A DNA stretch of 64,000 bases from Agrococcus terreus. Lineage in GTDB: Bacteria > Actinomycetota > Actinomycetes > Actinomycetales > Microbacteriaceae. Numbering within the stretch: position 1 is the stretch's first letter; each line of letters begins with the position of its first letter. The notes below the pieces were generated by a model that saw only the letters and a list, made by a program, of their open reading frames with translations, was not told the origin of the DNA and did no database searches. Position numbers and translations under genes: made by a program. Shown here piece by piece: positions 50,725-63,286 of this stretch. Location of the stretch: the NCBI RefSeq assembly GCF_014645235.1, contig NZ_BMLM01000001.1, forward strand, positions 992,001 to 1,056,000. The letters run 5' to 3'.

Positions 50725-53568
50725 GTGCTGCTCACCGTGACGATACTCGCCGCTCTGGCAGTCGTCGCGAGCGCCCTCAGCGGGGTCCTCGGGCGCCACG
50801 TCTTCCTGCTGCCGGCCGCCGCGAGCCTGGCCGCCGCCGTCTGGTTCGGCCTGCAGGCGCCGCTCGTCGCCTCGGGGCAGGTGCTGCAGGAGCGCGTCGA
50901 GTGGATGCCGTCGCTCGGCATCGCGATCGACCTCCGACTCGGAGCCCTCCAGTGGGTGCTCGCCATGGTCGTCCTCGGCGTCGGCGGCCTGATCTTCGTC
51001 TACTGCGCCTGGTACTTCAAGACGAAGTCGCTCGCGGCGCGCACCGTCGGCCTCCTCACCGCCTTCGCGGCCTCGATGCTGCTGCTCGTGCTGTCGGACG
51101 ACCTCATCGTGCTCGCCGTCGGGTGGGAGCTCACCACCGTCTTCTCGTACCTGCTCGTCGGCCTCAACCACCGCTCCGCGAGCAACCGCCGCGCCGCGCA
51201 GACGGCCCTCGTCGTCACGACCATCGGCGGTCTCTCGATGCTCACGGGCATCATGATGCTCGAGGCCGAGACCGGCACCTTCTCGCTCGCGGCCACCGTC
51301 GCCGACCCGCCGCGCACCGCGATGGCGGCGTGGGCGGTCGCGCTCGTGCTCGTGGGCGCGCTGTCGAAGTCGGCGATCGTGCCGTTCCAGTACTGGCTCC
51401 CCGGCGCGATGGCGGCGCCGACGCCCGTGTCGGCCTTCCTCCACGCCGCGGCGATGGTGAAGGCGGGCGTGTTCCTCGTCGCCGCGCTCACGCCCGCATT
51501 CGTCGACCTGCCCTGGTGGCGCTGGACGCTCGTGTCGCTCGGCATCGTCACGATGCTGCTCGGCGCGATCCGCGCCATGCGGCAGCTCGACATCAAGGTG
51601 CTCCTCGCGCACGGCACGGTGAGCCAGCTCGGCCTCCTCATCACGACGATCGGCATCGGCACCCAGTCGGCCATGCAGGCGGGCCTCACGCTGCTCGTCG
51701 CGCACGCCGTGTTCAAGGCGGCGCTGTTCATGGTCATCGGCGTCGTCGACCGCTCGACGGGCACGCGCGACCTGCGCGAGCTCGGCGGCCTCGCGCGCCG
51801 GATGCCCGTGGTCGCCGCCGCGGCGATCGTGTCGGCCGCGTCGATGGCTGGCATCCCGCCGCTGCTGGGCTTCCTCGGCAAGGAGGCGGCGCTCGACGCC
51901 GCGCTCCACGACATGGGCGAGCTCGGCGGGCTCGGCTGGGTCGCGTTCCTCGGCATCGCCGTCGGCGCCGCGCTCACGGTGGCGTACTCGCTGCGGCTCG
52001 TCGTGGGCACCTTCTTCGGCCCCGAGGGCGCGCCGGTCAAGCGCCGGTCGCGGATGCTCGTGGTCGCCCCCGTGCTCCTCACGGCGCTGACGATCGGCCT
52101 CGCCTTCCTCGGCAAGCCCATCACCGCGGTGCTCGCGCCCCACGTCGGCGCGGTGCCCGGCGGCGAGGAGGCGCCCTACCTGGCGCTGTGGCACGGCATC
52201 ACGCCCGCGCTCATCGCCTCCGTGCTCGCCTGGATCGTCGGCTACGCCATCCACCGCGCCGTCGGCGCCCGCCGCACCGAGGTCGGCGGCGAGGACCCGT
52301 TCGAGACGGCGTACCACGCGGGCATGCGCGGCCTCGACCGCCTCGCCGTCGAGGTGACCGGCCGCATCCAGACCGGTTCGCTCCCGCTCCACGTCACGAC
52401 GATCCTGCTGGTGCTCGTCGCGCTGCCGGGCTCGGCCCTGCTGCTCTCCGGCTCGCTCACGACCGACGTGCGCCTGTTCGACTCCGCCGGCCAGGTGGTC
52501 GCGGCCGCCGTCGTCGTCGTCGCGGGCTTCTTCGCCGCCACGTCCCGCGGCCGCCTGAAGGCGTTCATGCTGCTCGGCGTCGTCGGCTACGGCGTGGCGC
52601 TGCTGTTCCTGCTCCACGGCGCCCCCGACCTCGCGCTCACGCAGGCGCTCACCGAGACGGTGTTCCTCATCGTGCTCGTGCTCGTGCTGCGCCGCCTGCC
52701 GAAGTACTTCACGAACCGGCCGCTCCGGGCCGCCCGCTGGCTGCGCGCGCTGCTCGGCATCGCGGTCGGCACGATCGCCGCCGTCGCGGCCCTCGCCGCC
52801 CTGCAGGCGCGCACCGCCGAGCCCATCTCGGAGCTCTTCTACGACTACGCGTACGAGTTCGGCTTCGGCCAGAACATCGTCAACGTCACGCTCGTCGACA
52901 CGCGCGCGTGGGACACCCTCGGCGAGCTGTCGGTCGTGCTGGCCGCCGCCACGGGCGTCGCGAGCCTCATCTTCGTCCGCCGCCCGACGCGCGGCGCCGC
53001 GGTGCTGCGGCAGTCGCCCGACGGCCCGGGCCGCCGCACCTGGCTGCGCGGCGCGTTCGCCGACGAGGCGCTCGCCTCCCCGGTGCTCGAGATGATGACC
53101 CGCCTGCTGTTCCCGGTGATGATGGCGGTCTCGATCTACCTCCTCGCCGTCGGCCACTACCTGCCGGGCGGCGGCTTCGCCGGCGGCCTCGTCGCGGGCA
53201 TCGCGCTCGCCGTGCGCTACCTCGCGGGCGGCCGCGACGAGCTCGTCGAGGCCGTGCCCTTCGACGCGGGCAAGCTGCTCGGCGTCGGCATGGCGCTCGC
53301 CGTGCTCAGCATGGTCTGGCCGATGCTCATCGGCGGCCGCATCGGCGAGTCGTACAAGCTCGCGGTCGAGCTGCCGATCATCGGCGAGCTGTCGTTCGTG
53401 ACGACCCTGATCTTCGACGTGGGCGTCTGGCTCATCGTGGTGGGCGCGATGCTCGACTTCGTCCGCTCGCTCGGCGCCGGCGTCGACCTGCACGGCGAGC
53501 AGAACGTGGCCCCCAGGCCGCAGTACGGCTCCGACCGCTCGCTGCCCGGCGCGGAGGTGCGCTCGTGA
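50725..53568 (+). CDS. mrpA: Na+/H+ antiporter subunit A, fused A/B form
   Basis: The largest subunit of the Mrp multi-subunit Na+/H+ antiporter, homologous to complex I NuoL. It is 947 aa with many membrane helices. The proton-channel Lys/Glu region includes LMLGAIRAMRQLDIKVLLAHGTVSQLG-type sequence and LSKSAIVPFQYWLPGAMAAPTPVSAFLHAA. The C-terminal DUF4040 region is followed by a complete MnhB domain (MMTRLLFPVMMAVSIYLLAVGHYLPGGGFAGGLV), so subunit B is fused, as in other actinobacteria. GTG start with GAGAGGGA; TAGGAT at 50686-50691 is a likely -10. First of six coupled genes. Confidence 0.95.
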   Translation: MLLTVTILAALAVVASALSGVLGRHVFLLPAAASLAAAVWFGLQAPLVASGQVLQERVEWMPSLGIAIDLRLGALQWVLAMVVLGVGGLIFVYCAWYFKTKSLAARTVGLLTAFAASMLLLVLSDDLIVLAVGWELTTVFSYLLVGLNHRSASNRRAAQTALVVTTIGGLSMLTGIMMLEAETGTFSLAATVADPPRTAMAAWAVALVLVGALSKSAIVPFQYWLPGAMAAPTPVSAFLHAAAMVKAGVFLVAALTPAFVDLPWWRWTLVSLGIVTMLLGAIRAMRQLDIKVLLAHGTVSQLGLLITTIGIGTQSAMQAGLTLLVAHAVFKAALFMVIGVVDRSTGTRDLRELGGLARRMPVVAAAAIVSAASMAGIPPLLGFLGKEAALDAALHDMGELGGLGWVAFLGIAVGAALTVAYSLRLVVGTFFGPEGAPVKRRSRMLVVAPVLLTALTIGLAFLGKPITAVLAPHVGAVPGGEEAPYLALWHGITPALIASVLAWIVGYAIHRAVGARRTEVGGEDPFETAYHAGMRGLDRLAVEVTGRIQTGSLPLHVTTILLVLVALPGSALLLSGSLTTDVRLFDSAGQVVAAAVVVVAGFFAATSRGRLKAFMLLGVVGYGVALLFLLHGAPDLALTQALTETVFLIVLVLVLRRLPKYFTNRPLRAARWLRALLGIAVGTIAAVAALAALQARTAEPISELFYDYAYEFGFGQNIVNVTLVDTRAWDTLGELSVVLAAATGVASLIFVRRPTRGAAVLRQSPDGPGRRTWLRGAFADEALASPVLEMMTRLLFPVMMAVSIYLLAVGHYLPGGGFAGGLVAGIALAVRYLAGGRDELVEAVPFDAGKLLGVGMALAVLSMVWPMLIGGRIGESYKLAVELPIIGELSFVTTLIFDVGVWLIVVGAMLDFVRSLGAGVDLHGEQNVAPRPQYGSDRSLPGAEVRS

Positions 53569-54146
53569 CCCCCTCGCTCGTGCTCGCGATCGCGGGCGGC
53601 GCGCTCATCGCCGCCGGCGTCTACATGCTGCTCGAGCGCAGCCTCATGCGCATCCTGCTCGGCGTCATGCTCGCGGGCAACGGCGTCAACCTGCTCTTCC
53701 TCGTCGCCGCCGGCCCCGCGGGGCTGGCGCCCATCATCGGCGAGCCGCGCGACGAGATCGCCGACCCGCTGCCGCAGGCGATGGTGCTCACGGCGATCGT
53801 CATCGCGCTCGCGACGAGCGCGTTCCTGCTCGCCATGTCGTACCGCTCCTTCCAGCTCGAGGGCCACGACGAGGTCGCCGACGACGTCGAGGACTCGATC
53901 GTCCGCCGTCGCGCGCAGGCCGACCTGTCGAGCGAGGCGCACGTCGAGCCCACCTCGGGCGGCGACGACGACACGGAGTCCGGAGGCCGCCTCGTGCTCG
54001 ACGAGGAGGGCGACGACGAGCCCGAGCCCACCGAGACGGCGCAGGGCGAGGAGCCCGGCGAGGCCGAGGTCGCGCGGCGGCCCGAGGTGCGCGAGCCCGG
54101 CGAGCGCCTGGGCGAGCGGCCCGGCGACGGGCAGGGGGATCGCTGA
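53565..54146 (+). CDS. mrpC: Na+/H+ antiporter subunit C with long acidic tail
   Basis: A NuoK-like subunit. Residues 1-100 hold three membrane helices (LERSLMRILLGVMLAGNGVNLLFL carries the conserved Glu/Asn). The remaining about 95 residues are a hydrophilic acidic tail (GGDDDTESGGRLVLDEEGDDEPEPTE...) that most MrpC proteins of about 110-150 aa lack or have shorter. GTG overlaps the mrpA stop (GTGA). The tail role is unknown. Confidence 0.93.
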   Translation: MTPSLVLAIAGGALIAAGVYMLLERSLMRILLGVMLAGNGVNLLFLVAAGPAGLAPIIGEPRDEIADPLPQAMVLTAIVIALATSAFLLAMSYRSFQLEGHDEVADDVEDSIVRRRAQADLSSEAHVEPTSGGDDDTESGGRLVLDEEGDDEPEPTETAQGEEPGEAEVARRPEVREPGERLGERPGDGQGDR

Positions 54147-55654
54147 TGGACCTCGCCAACCTCGTCCCCGTCCCGGTGCTGCTGCCGCTGCTCGCCGCGG
54201 GCGTGACGCTCGGCCTCGCGCGCCGCCCCGGCGCGCAGCGGGTCGTCTCCGCCTCGACGCTCGCGCTCAACGCGGTGCTCGCGCTCGTGCTGTGCCTCGC
54301 CGCCGACCGGATGGGCCCGATCGTCCTGTGGGTCGGCAGCTGGCCCGACGGCACCGGCATCGTGCTCGTCGCCGACCGGCTCTCGGCGCTCATGGTGCTC
54401 GTCTCGAGCATCGTCACCGCGCTCGTCGTGATCTTCCCCTCGCGGCGCGACATCGCCGACAGCGCCGAAGGGGCGCCGGTCTCGGTCTTCCACCCGACGT
54501 TCCTCGTGCTGACGGCGGGCGTCGCGAACGCGTTCCTCGCGGGCGACCTCTTCAACCTCTTCGTCGGCTTCGAGATCCTGCTGTTCGCCTCGTACGTGCT
54601 CATCATGCTCGGCGCCACGAAGGAGCGGGTGCGCGCGGGATCGACGTACGTGGTCGTGAGCGTCGTCTCGTCCACGCTGTTCCTGCTCGCCATCTCGATC
54701 GTCTACGGCGCCACCGGCACCGTGAGCTTCGCGCAGCTGCCCGAGCGCCTCGCCGCGCTCGACCCGGGGCTGCAGCTCACCATCCAGCTGCTGCTGCTCG
54801 TCGTGTTCGGCATCAAGGCGGCCGTCTTCCCGCTGCAGGCGTGGCTGCCGGACTCCTACCCGACCGCGCCCGCGAGCGTCACGGCGGTCTTCGCGGGCCT
54901 CCTCACGAAGGTCGGCGTCTTCGCGATCATCCGCCTGCAGACGATCCTCTTCCCCGAGAGCCCGCTCACCGACCTGCTGCTCGTCGCCGCGATCCTCACG
55001 ATGCTGCTCGGCATCCTGGGCGCGCTCGCGCAGGGCGAGATCAAGCGTCTGCTGTCGTTCACGCTCGTGAGCCACATCGGCTACATGCTGCTCGGCGTCG
55101 CCCTCGGCACCGAGGCGGGCCTCGCGGGCGCGATCTTCTACATCGTCCACCACATCCTCGTGCAGACGGCGCTGTTCATCGTCGTGGGGCTCATCGAACG
55201 GGTGGGAGGCTCCACGAGCCTGTCCCGGCTCGGCGGCCTCGCCGCCGTGCCCCTGCTCGCCGCGCTCTACCTCGTACCCGCGCTCAACCTGGGCGGCATC
55301 CCGCCGTTCTCCGGCTTCATCGGCAAGGTGGCGCTCATCGACGGCGCGCTCGAGACCGGCTCGCCGCTCGCGCTCGTCGCCGTCATCGCGGGCGTCGCGA
55401 CGAGCCTCCTCACGCTCATCGCCGTCATCCGCGTGTGGCAGCGCGCGTTCTGGCAGGACCGCGCCGAGTCGGAGGAGCGCAAGCTGTCGCTCCGCGTGCT
55501 GCCGCGCATCTGGGTGGTCGCCGCGTCGGCGCTCGTCGGCATCACCGTCTCGCTCACCGTGCTCGCCGGTCCGCTCACCGACTACGCGGCCCGCGCGGCC
55601 CACGACATCCGCGACGGGGCCTACCACGTCGCGGTCGAGGAGGCGCAGCCGTGA
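54146..55654 (+). CDS. mrpD: Na+/H+ antiporter subunit D
   Basis: A NuoM/NuoN-like subunit, 502 aa, with about 14 membrane helices. Diagnostic segments are LFNLFVGFEILLFASYVLIML (helix with conserved Glu), FGIKAAVFPLQAWLPDSYPTAPASVTAVFAGLLTKVG, and QGEIKRLLSFTLVSHIGYML with the conserved Lys and His of the proton path. Start overlaps mrpC (TGATG); end overlaps mrpE (GTGA). Confidence 0.96.
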   Translation: MDLANLVPVPVLLPLLAAGVTLGLARRPGAQRVVSASTLALNAVLALVLCLAADRMGPIVLWVGSWPDGTGIVLVADRLSALMVLVSSIVTALVVIFPSRRDIADSAEGAPVSVFHPTFLVLTAGVANAFLAGDLFNLFVGFEILLFASYVLIMLGATKERVRAGSTYVVVSVVSSTLFLLAISIVYGATGTVSFAQLPERLAALDPGLQLTIQLLLLVVFGIKAAVFPLQAWLPDSYPTAPASVTAVFAGLLTKVGVFAIIRLQTILFPESPLTDLLLVAAILTMLLGILGALAQGEIKRLLSFTLVSHIGYMLLGVALGTEAGLAGAIFYIVHHILVQTALFIVVGLIERVGGSTSLSRLGGLAAVPLLAALYLVPALNLGGIPPFSGFIGKVALIDGALETGSPLALVAVIAGVATSLLTLIAVIRVWQRAFWQDRAESEERKLSLRVLPRIWVVAASALVGITVSLTVLAGPLTDYAARAAHDIRDGAYHVAVEEAQP

Positions 55655-56325
55655 ACCGCCCCGCCCTCCGCTACCGCGTCTCGTGGACCGCCACCGTCGG
55701 CCTCACGATCGTGTGGATGCTGCTCTGGGGCGAGCTCACGGTCGGGTCGGCGCTGTTCGGCGTGCTCGTCGCGCTGCTCATCCAGGTCGCCTTCCCGCTG
55801 CCCGACGTGCCGGAGCTCGACTCGTTCCACCCGATCGGCTTCGCGCGGCTCGTGCTCGTCACCCTCGGCGGCCTGCTCGTGTCGAGCTTCCAGGTGGCCG
55901 CGCAGGTGCTCGCGTTCTGGCGGCCGACCCGCAACGCGATCATCCGCGTCGAGCTGCGCACCGACTCGCCGTTCATCACCGTCATCACCGCCGAGCTCGT
56001 CTCGCTCGTGCCCGGCTCGGTCGCGGTCGACGCCGAGGACGGCGCGCTGCTCGTGCACGTGTTCGATGCCTCGAGCGACGCCGCCGTGGAGCGGGCGCGC
56101 GCGAGCGTGCGCGCCACCGAGGCGACCGTGATCCGCGCCTTCGGCACCGCCGAGGACCGGGCGCTGCTGCGGCAGGGCGGCGCCGCCGGCGCGCACCCCG
56201 CGACCGCCGACGCGCGCGGCGCCGACGACCGGGCCGACCGGCCGGCCAGCCACGACCGGCCGGCCAGCCACGACCAGCCGGCCAGCCACGACCAGCCGGC
56301 CAGCCACGACCAGGAGGAGCGCTGA
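55651..56325 (+). CDS. mrpE: Na+/H+ antiporter subunit E with C-terminal repeat tail
   Basis: A 224-aa MnhE subunit. The N-terminal 165 residues are the family domain: three membrane segments (VGLTIVWMLLWGELTVGSALFGVLVALLIQVAFPLP) and the cytoplasmic FITVITAELVSLVPGSVAVDAEDGALLVHVFD. After GTAEDRALLRQ the tail is unusual: four copies of a six-residue unit [R/Q]PASHD before QEER. The DNA is a perfect-period 18-bp repeat at 56239-56310. MrpE proteins are usually about 160-190 aa, so the tail is an extension. Confidence 0.94.
   Translation: MNRPALRYRVSWTATVGLTIVWMLLWGELTVGSALFGVLVALLIQVAFPLPDVPELDSFHPIGFARLVLVTLGGLLVSSFQVAAQVLAFWRPTRNAIIRVELRTDSPFITVITAELVSLVPGSVAVDAEDGALLVHVFDASSDAAVERARASVRATEATVIRAFGTAEDRALLRQGGAAGAHPATADARGADDRADRPASHDRPASHDQPASHDQPASHDQEER
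56239..56310 (+). repeat. Four-copy 18-bp tandem repeat inside mrpE
   Basis: 72 bp encoding RPASHD, RPASHD, QPASHD, QPASHD in frame. Copies differ only at the first codon (CGG versus CAG) with otherwise identical bases, suggesting recent expansion by slippage or recombination. The length is a multiple of three, so copy-number change would keep the frame. Confidence 0.9.
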
Positions 56326-56624
56326 TGGAGATCGTGCTCGTCATCGCGGGCCTCATGCTCGCGGCGGCCGCCGCGCTCACGCTCATCCGCATCGTGCGCG
56401 GCCCGAACCCGAGCGACCGCGTCGTCGCGACCGACGTGCTCATCGCCATCGTCGCGGGCACGCTCGCCGTCGAGGCGGCCATCAACCACCACGCGTACAC
56501 GATCCCGGTGATCCTCATCCTGTCGCTGCTCGCGTTCGCGGGCACCGTCTCGGTCGCTCGCTTCATCGCGGGGCGCCAGGGCGTCGTCGGCGAGAAGCCG
56601 CGGCGGAAGGGGGAGGGCGCATGA
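56325..56624 (+). CDS. mrpF: Na+/H+ antiporter subunit F
   Basis: A 99-aa subunit with three membrane helices. LTLIRIVRGPNPSDRVVATDVL with the conserved R-x-GP-x-x-x-DR-V-x-x-D motif identifies MnhF/PhaF. It has a short basic tail (RRKGEGA). Overlaps mrpE (TGATG) and mrpG (ATGA). Confidence 0.95.
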   Translation: MEIVLVIAGLMLAAAAALTLIRIVRGPNPSDRVVATDVLIAIVAGTLAVEAAINHHAYTIPVILILSLLAFAGTVSVARFIAGRQGVVGEKPRRKGEGA

Positions 56625-56965
56625 CGCTCGAGGGCGTGCTCGACGTGACGGGGGCCGTGCTGATCCTGCTGGGCGCGGCGCTCGCGCTCACGGCGGCGAT
56701 CGGCCTCGTGCGGCTGCCCGACGTGCTCAACCGCATGCATGCGGCCTCGAAGCCGCAGACGCTCGGCTTCCTGCTGCTGTGCGCGGGCCTCGCGCTCGTG
56801 CTCCGCGACGGCTCGGCGACGGCGATGCTCGTGCTCGCCGCGGGCCTCCAGCTCGTCACGGCGCCCGTCGCCACGCAGATGATGGCGAAGGCCGCGCACC
56901 GCACAGGCCAGTACCGCGCCGACCTCGTCGTCGACGAGCGCGACGAGCAGGGCGAGACCCGCTAG
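56621..56965 (+). CDS. mrpG: Na+/H+ antiporter subunit G
   Basis: A 114-aa MnhG subunit with three membrane helices and the motif AIGLVRLPDVLNRMHAASKPQTLGF (R-x-PD-x-x-x-R-x-HA). It ends the mrp operon. The TAG stop (56963-56965) lies inside TAGGAT, the probable -10 box of the following glycine-riboswitch operon, so the two transcription units abut. Confidence 0.95.
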   Translation: MTLEGVLDVTGAVLILLGAALALTAAIGLVRLPDVLNRMHAASKPQTLGFLLLCAGLALVLRDGSATAMLVLAAGLQLVTAPVATQMMAKAAHRTGQYRADLVVDERDEQGETR

Positions 56966-56968
56966 GAT
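56963..56968 (+). promoter_or_regulatory. Putative -10 box of the gcv operon
   Basis: TAGGAT overlapping the mrpG stop codon, about 30 nt upstream of the glycine-aptamer region. No good -35 hexamer is visible. Confidence 0.45.
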
Positions 56969-56995
56969 CGCTCGCAGAAGCACAGCAGGCCGCTG

Positions 56996-57095
56996 CAGCC
57001 CGTGCGGGAGAGCCCCTCCGGGGGCACCGAAGGAGCAAGCCTCCCCGCCAAACTCTCAGGTCCTCGAACCGTACGGGAAGGCCGCTCTGGAGCAC
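56996..57095 (+). ncRNA. Glycine riboswitch
   Basis: Matches the glycine aptamer consensus: CGGGAGAG (57005-57012), then ACCGAAGGAGCAA (57026-57038), CCGCCAAACTCTCAGG (57045-57060), and ACCGTACGGGAAGG (57068-57081), closing with CTCTGGAG (57085-57092). Only one aptamer is evident, so this is a singlet rather than the tandem form. It precedes gcvT by about 50 nt. Downstream, TCCG (57122-57125) can pair with CGGA (57133-57136) and hide the GGAGG ribosome-binding site, which suggests translational control turned on by glycine (inference). Confidence 0.9.
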
Positions 57096-57142
57096 GCCGC
57101 GAGGCTGCGACAGTGGGGGAGTCCGGACCCGACGGAGGACTC

Positions 57143-58288
57143 ATGACCGCAGACGCACCATCGACCGCAGCAGGCCAGGAGCCCGCCGCCCCGCAGCGCA
57201 CGCCGCTGCACGCCGTGCACGAGGCCGCGGGCGCGCAGCTCGTCGACTTCGCCGGCTGGGCGATGCCGGTGCGCTACGGCTCCGACCTCGCCGAGCACCA
57301 GGCGGTGCGCGAGCGGGCGGGGCTGTTCGACCTCAGCCACATGGCGGAGCTCCGCGTGCGCGGCGCCGAGGCGGGCGCGGCGCTCGATCGCGCGCTCGCC
57401 GGGCGCCTCTCGGCGCTCGAGCTCGGCCAGGCGAAGTACACGCTCCTGCTCGCCGACGACGGCGGCATCGTCGACGACCTCATCGTCTACCGGCTGGGCG
57501 AGGCCGAGTACCTCGTCGTCGCGAACGCCGGCAACCGCCGCGCCGCGGCCGACGCGATCGCCGAGCGCATCGCCGGCCTCGACGCGACGCTCGTCGACGA
57601 GACCGACGAGACCGCGCTCATCGCCGTGCAGGGTCCCGCCGCCGCCGCGATCGTCGGCGCGATCGGCCTCGAGTCGGAGCCCCTGGAGGGCCTCCGGTAC
57701 TACCGCGCGCTCGAGGCGGTGTTCGAGGGCGAGGACGTGCTCGTCGCCCGCACCGGCTACACGGGCGAGGACGGCTTCGAGCTGTACATCGCCGCCCACG
57801 CCGCCGAGGACCTCTGGCGCGCCATCGTGCTCGCCGGAGAGGAGCACGGCCTCGCGCTCTGCGGCCTCGCCGCGCGCGACACGCTGCGCCTCGAGGCGGG
57901 CATGCCGCTCTACGGGCACGAGCTCTCGCTCGCGACCCAGCCCGCGCAGGTCGGCCTCGGCCGCGTGCCGGCGCTGCGCACGAAGGGCGACTTCGTCGGC
58001 CGCGCCGCCGTCGAGGCGGGCCCCGCGGAGGGCGCCCCGGTGCTCGTCGCGCTCACGGCCGAGGGCCGCCGCGCACCGCGCGCCGGCTACCCGGTGCTCG
58101 ACGGCGGCCGCGTCGTCGGCGAGGTCACGAGCGGGGCGCTCTCGCCCACGCTCGGCCGCCCGATCGCGATGGCGCTCGTCGAGCCCGGCTCGGCGAACTC
58201 CGACTCCCTGACCGTCGACGTGCGCGGCACCCAGCTGCCGGCCGCCGTCACCCAGCTGCCCTTCTACACCCGAGAGGCCCGAGCATGA
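57143..58288 (+). CDS. gcvT: Aminomethyltransferase, glycine cleavage T-protein
   Basis: Transfers the methylene group from the aminomethyl-lipoyl arm of GcvH to tetrahydrofolate, releasing ammonia. The protein is 381 aa. Landmarks are [14 protein letters not shown] at the N-terminus, the catalytic-Asp region [22 protein letters not shown], and the C-terminal [21 protein letters not shown]. The ATG at 57143 has GGAGG 5 nt upstream, controlled by the glycine riboswitch. The TGA overlaps gcvH (ATGA). Confidence 0.97.
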   Translation: MTADAPSTAAGQEPAAPQRTPLHAVHEAAGAQLVDFAGWAMPVRYGSDLAEHQAVRERAGLFDLSHMAELRVRGAEAGAALDRALAGRLSALELGQAKYTLLLADDGGIVDDLIVYRLGEAEYLVVANAGNRRAAADAIAERIAGLDATLVDETDETALIAVQGPAAAAIVGAIGLESEPLEGLRYYRALEAVFEGEDVLVARTGYTGEDGFELYIAAHAAEDLWRAIVLAGEEHGLALCGLAARDTLRLEAGMPLYGHELSLATQPAQVGLGRVPALRTKGDFVGRAAVEAGPAEGAPVLVALTAEGRRAPRAGYPVLDGGRVVGEVTSGALSPTLGRPIAMALVEPGSANSDSLTVDVRGTQLPAAVTQLPFYTREARA

Positions 58289-58643
58289 GCGACACCCAGT
58301 ACACCCAGGATCACGAGTGGGTCCGCACCGAGGGCGACCTCCACGTCATCGGCATCACCGACTACGCGCAGGCCCAGCTCGGCGACGTCGTCTACGTCGA
58401 CCTCCCGGGCGTGGGCCGCTCGTTCGCCTCCGGCGAGTCGATCGGCGAGATCGAGTCGACGAAGTCGGTCGGCGAGCTGCTCGCCCCCGCCGCAGGCGAG
58501 GTCGTCGAGGTCAACGACGAGGTCGCGGGCGACCCGACGCTCGTGAACTCGGCGCCCGAGGCCGACGGCTGGCTCGTCAAGGTGCGCTTCACCGAGCAGC
58601 CCGCGCTGCTCGACGAGGCCGCCTACCGCGAGCTCACCGCCTG

Positions 58644-58644
<1 letters not shown>
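58285..58644 (+). CDS. gcvH: Glycine cleavage H-protein
   Basis: The lipoylated shuttle protein, 119 aa. The lipoyl Lys is K60 in [12 protein letters not shown], and the hammerhead-fold landmarks [32 protein letters not shown] and [12 protein letters not shown] are intact. It overlaps both gcvT (ATGA) and gcvP (TGATG), giving fixed-ratio translation. Confidence 0.98.
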
Positions 58645-61474
<2,830 letters not shown>

Positions 61475-61475
<1 letters not shown>

Positions 61476-63262
61476 TGCGGGCGCAGGCTCGCCGTCCCCT
61501 CGCCGCCGTCGCCCTGGCGGCGGTCGCGGCGAGCCTGCTCACGGCCTGCGGCCCCGACGCCGCGGCCACCGCCCAGCCGGGCACGGGGGTCGACGTCGCC
61601 TGGTCGGGCCAGCTCACGAGCGGCAACGCCGCGAGCGCGCAGGGCCGCACCGACGCGAACCTCGACGTCGCCGCCATGACCCGCGGCGCCTTCGCCGAGG
61701 TCGACGCGGCGGGCGAGGTCCGCGAGGACCCCTCGTTCGGCGTCGCGACGATCGTCGGCGACGCGCCGTTCACGGTGCGCTACGACCTCGCCGACGGCGT
61801 GCGCTGGTCGGACGGCGTGCCCGTCGACGCCGCCGACCTCATGCTGGCGTGGGCGGCGGGCTCGAACGCCCTCTCGACCCCCGACCTCGAGCTCGAGGCG
61901 CTCCGCGGCGAGGACGGCGCGCTCGACCTGCCGGAGGACGCCGTCTGGTTCGACGTCGCCGACGCGGGCGGCCTCCGGCACGCCGACGGCGCCGCGTCCC
62001 GCGACGACTGGGCGCGCTCGATCGACGTCCCGCTCGCGCAGCCCGTGCCGGACTGGCGCACGATGCTCGACGTGGCCGTGCCGGCCCACGTGCTCGGCCA
62101 GCGAGCCTTCGGCGTCTCGGATCCGATGGAGGCCAAGCAGCGCGTCCTCGACGCGATCGACCGGGCCGATCCGCTCGCCCTCGGGCCGCTCGCCGAGGAG
62201 TGGAGCACGGGCTTCGCCGTCGCGACGGCCGACCCCGACCCCGCCTCGCTCCTCTCGAGCGGCCCGTACCGCGTCGACGTCGTCCGCGACGGCCGGGTCG
62301 AGCTCGTCGCGAACGGGTCGTACGTCGGCGACCGCGGCGCGCGCGTCGAGCGCGTCGCCCTGCACGACGTCGCCGACGACGCCGCGGCGCTCCGCGCCGT
62401 CGCGGGCGGCGACCTCGACGTCGCGACCGTGCGCCCCGCCGCCGACGACCAGATGGTCGTGCGCGACCTCGAGCGCACGGGTGCCACGCTCAGCGAGGCC
62501 GGCTCCGACCGCCGGTGGGAGCTCGTGCTGCGCACCGACCGCGGGCCGTTCCGCTCGCCGGACGCGCGACGCGCCTTCCTGCGGCTCGTCGACCGCGGCG
62601 CGCTCGTCGAGGCGGCGCTGGGGGAGGAGGCCGAGTCCGCGCCCGTCGTCGACGGCATCCTCTTCCTCCCGAGCACGCGCCTCGCCGGCTATGCCGCCGA
62701 GGACGCCGGCTTCCAGGACGCGTTCCCCCGCACCGACGAGGAGGAGGCGGCCGCGCTCCGCGACGACGCGGCGGTGCCCGCCGGCACCGACGTGTGCGTG
62801 CGCTACGACCGCGGCGACGCCGTCGCGGCCGGCGCGCTGCCCGCGCTCGCCGCGCAGGCGTCGGCGGCCGGCTGGTCGGTGCGCGACTGCGGCGCCGACG
62901 ACCTCGTCGAGGGGCTCGCGCAGGACGACTGGCACGCGGTGCTGCGCGCCGTCGAGGTGCCGGACTCGGTGGAGGCGATCGACGAGCGCTGGCGCGGCGG
63001 CGGCATCGCCGCGGCGCCCAGCCCAGAGCGCGACGCGCTGCTCGACGAGGCGCTCTCGACCGCCGAGCCCGAGGCGCTCGAGACGACGCTGCTCGAGCTC
63101 GAGGCGGCGCTCGTCGCCGACTCGCTCGTGCTGCCGATCGCCCAGGTGCCGCAGCTCACCGTGAGCGCCGCGGGCGTGCAGGGCGTCGCGCCCCGCGCGG
63201 GCTCCGCGCCGCTCACGTGGAGCGCGTGGGAGTGGAGCATCGACCCGGCCGCGACGCCCTGA
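61475..63262 (+). CDS. Peptide/solute-binding lipoprotein (SBP family 5-like)
   Basis: A 595-aa exported lipoprotein. The signal peptide has RR at 6-7, a hydrophobic Ala/Val stretch and a lipobox L-T-A-C with Cys25 as the lipidation site. The mature part resembles the family-5 (oligopeptide/nickel) binding proteins: YDLADGVRWSDGVPVDAADLMLAWA, GPYRVDVVRDGRVELVANGSYVGD, and RSPDARRAFLRLVDRGALVEAALG. The start overlaps the gcvP stop, so it belongs to the glycine-cleavage operon. No ABC permease or ATPase gene is adjacent; the next gene is on the other strand. Ligand unknown. Confidence 0.8.
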
Positions 63263-63286
63263 CGCGTCGCGCGCGGGCCGTCGCGC

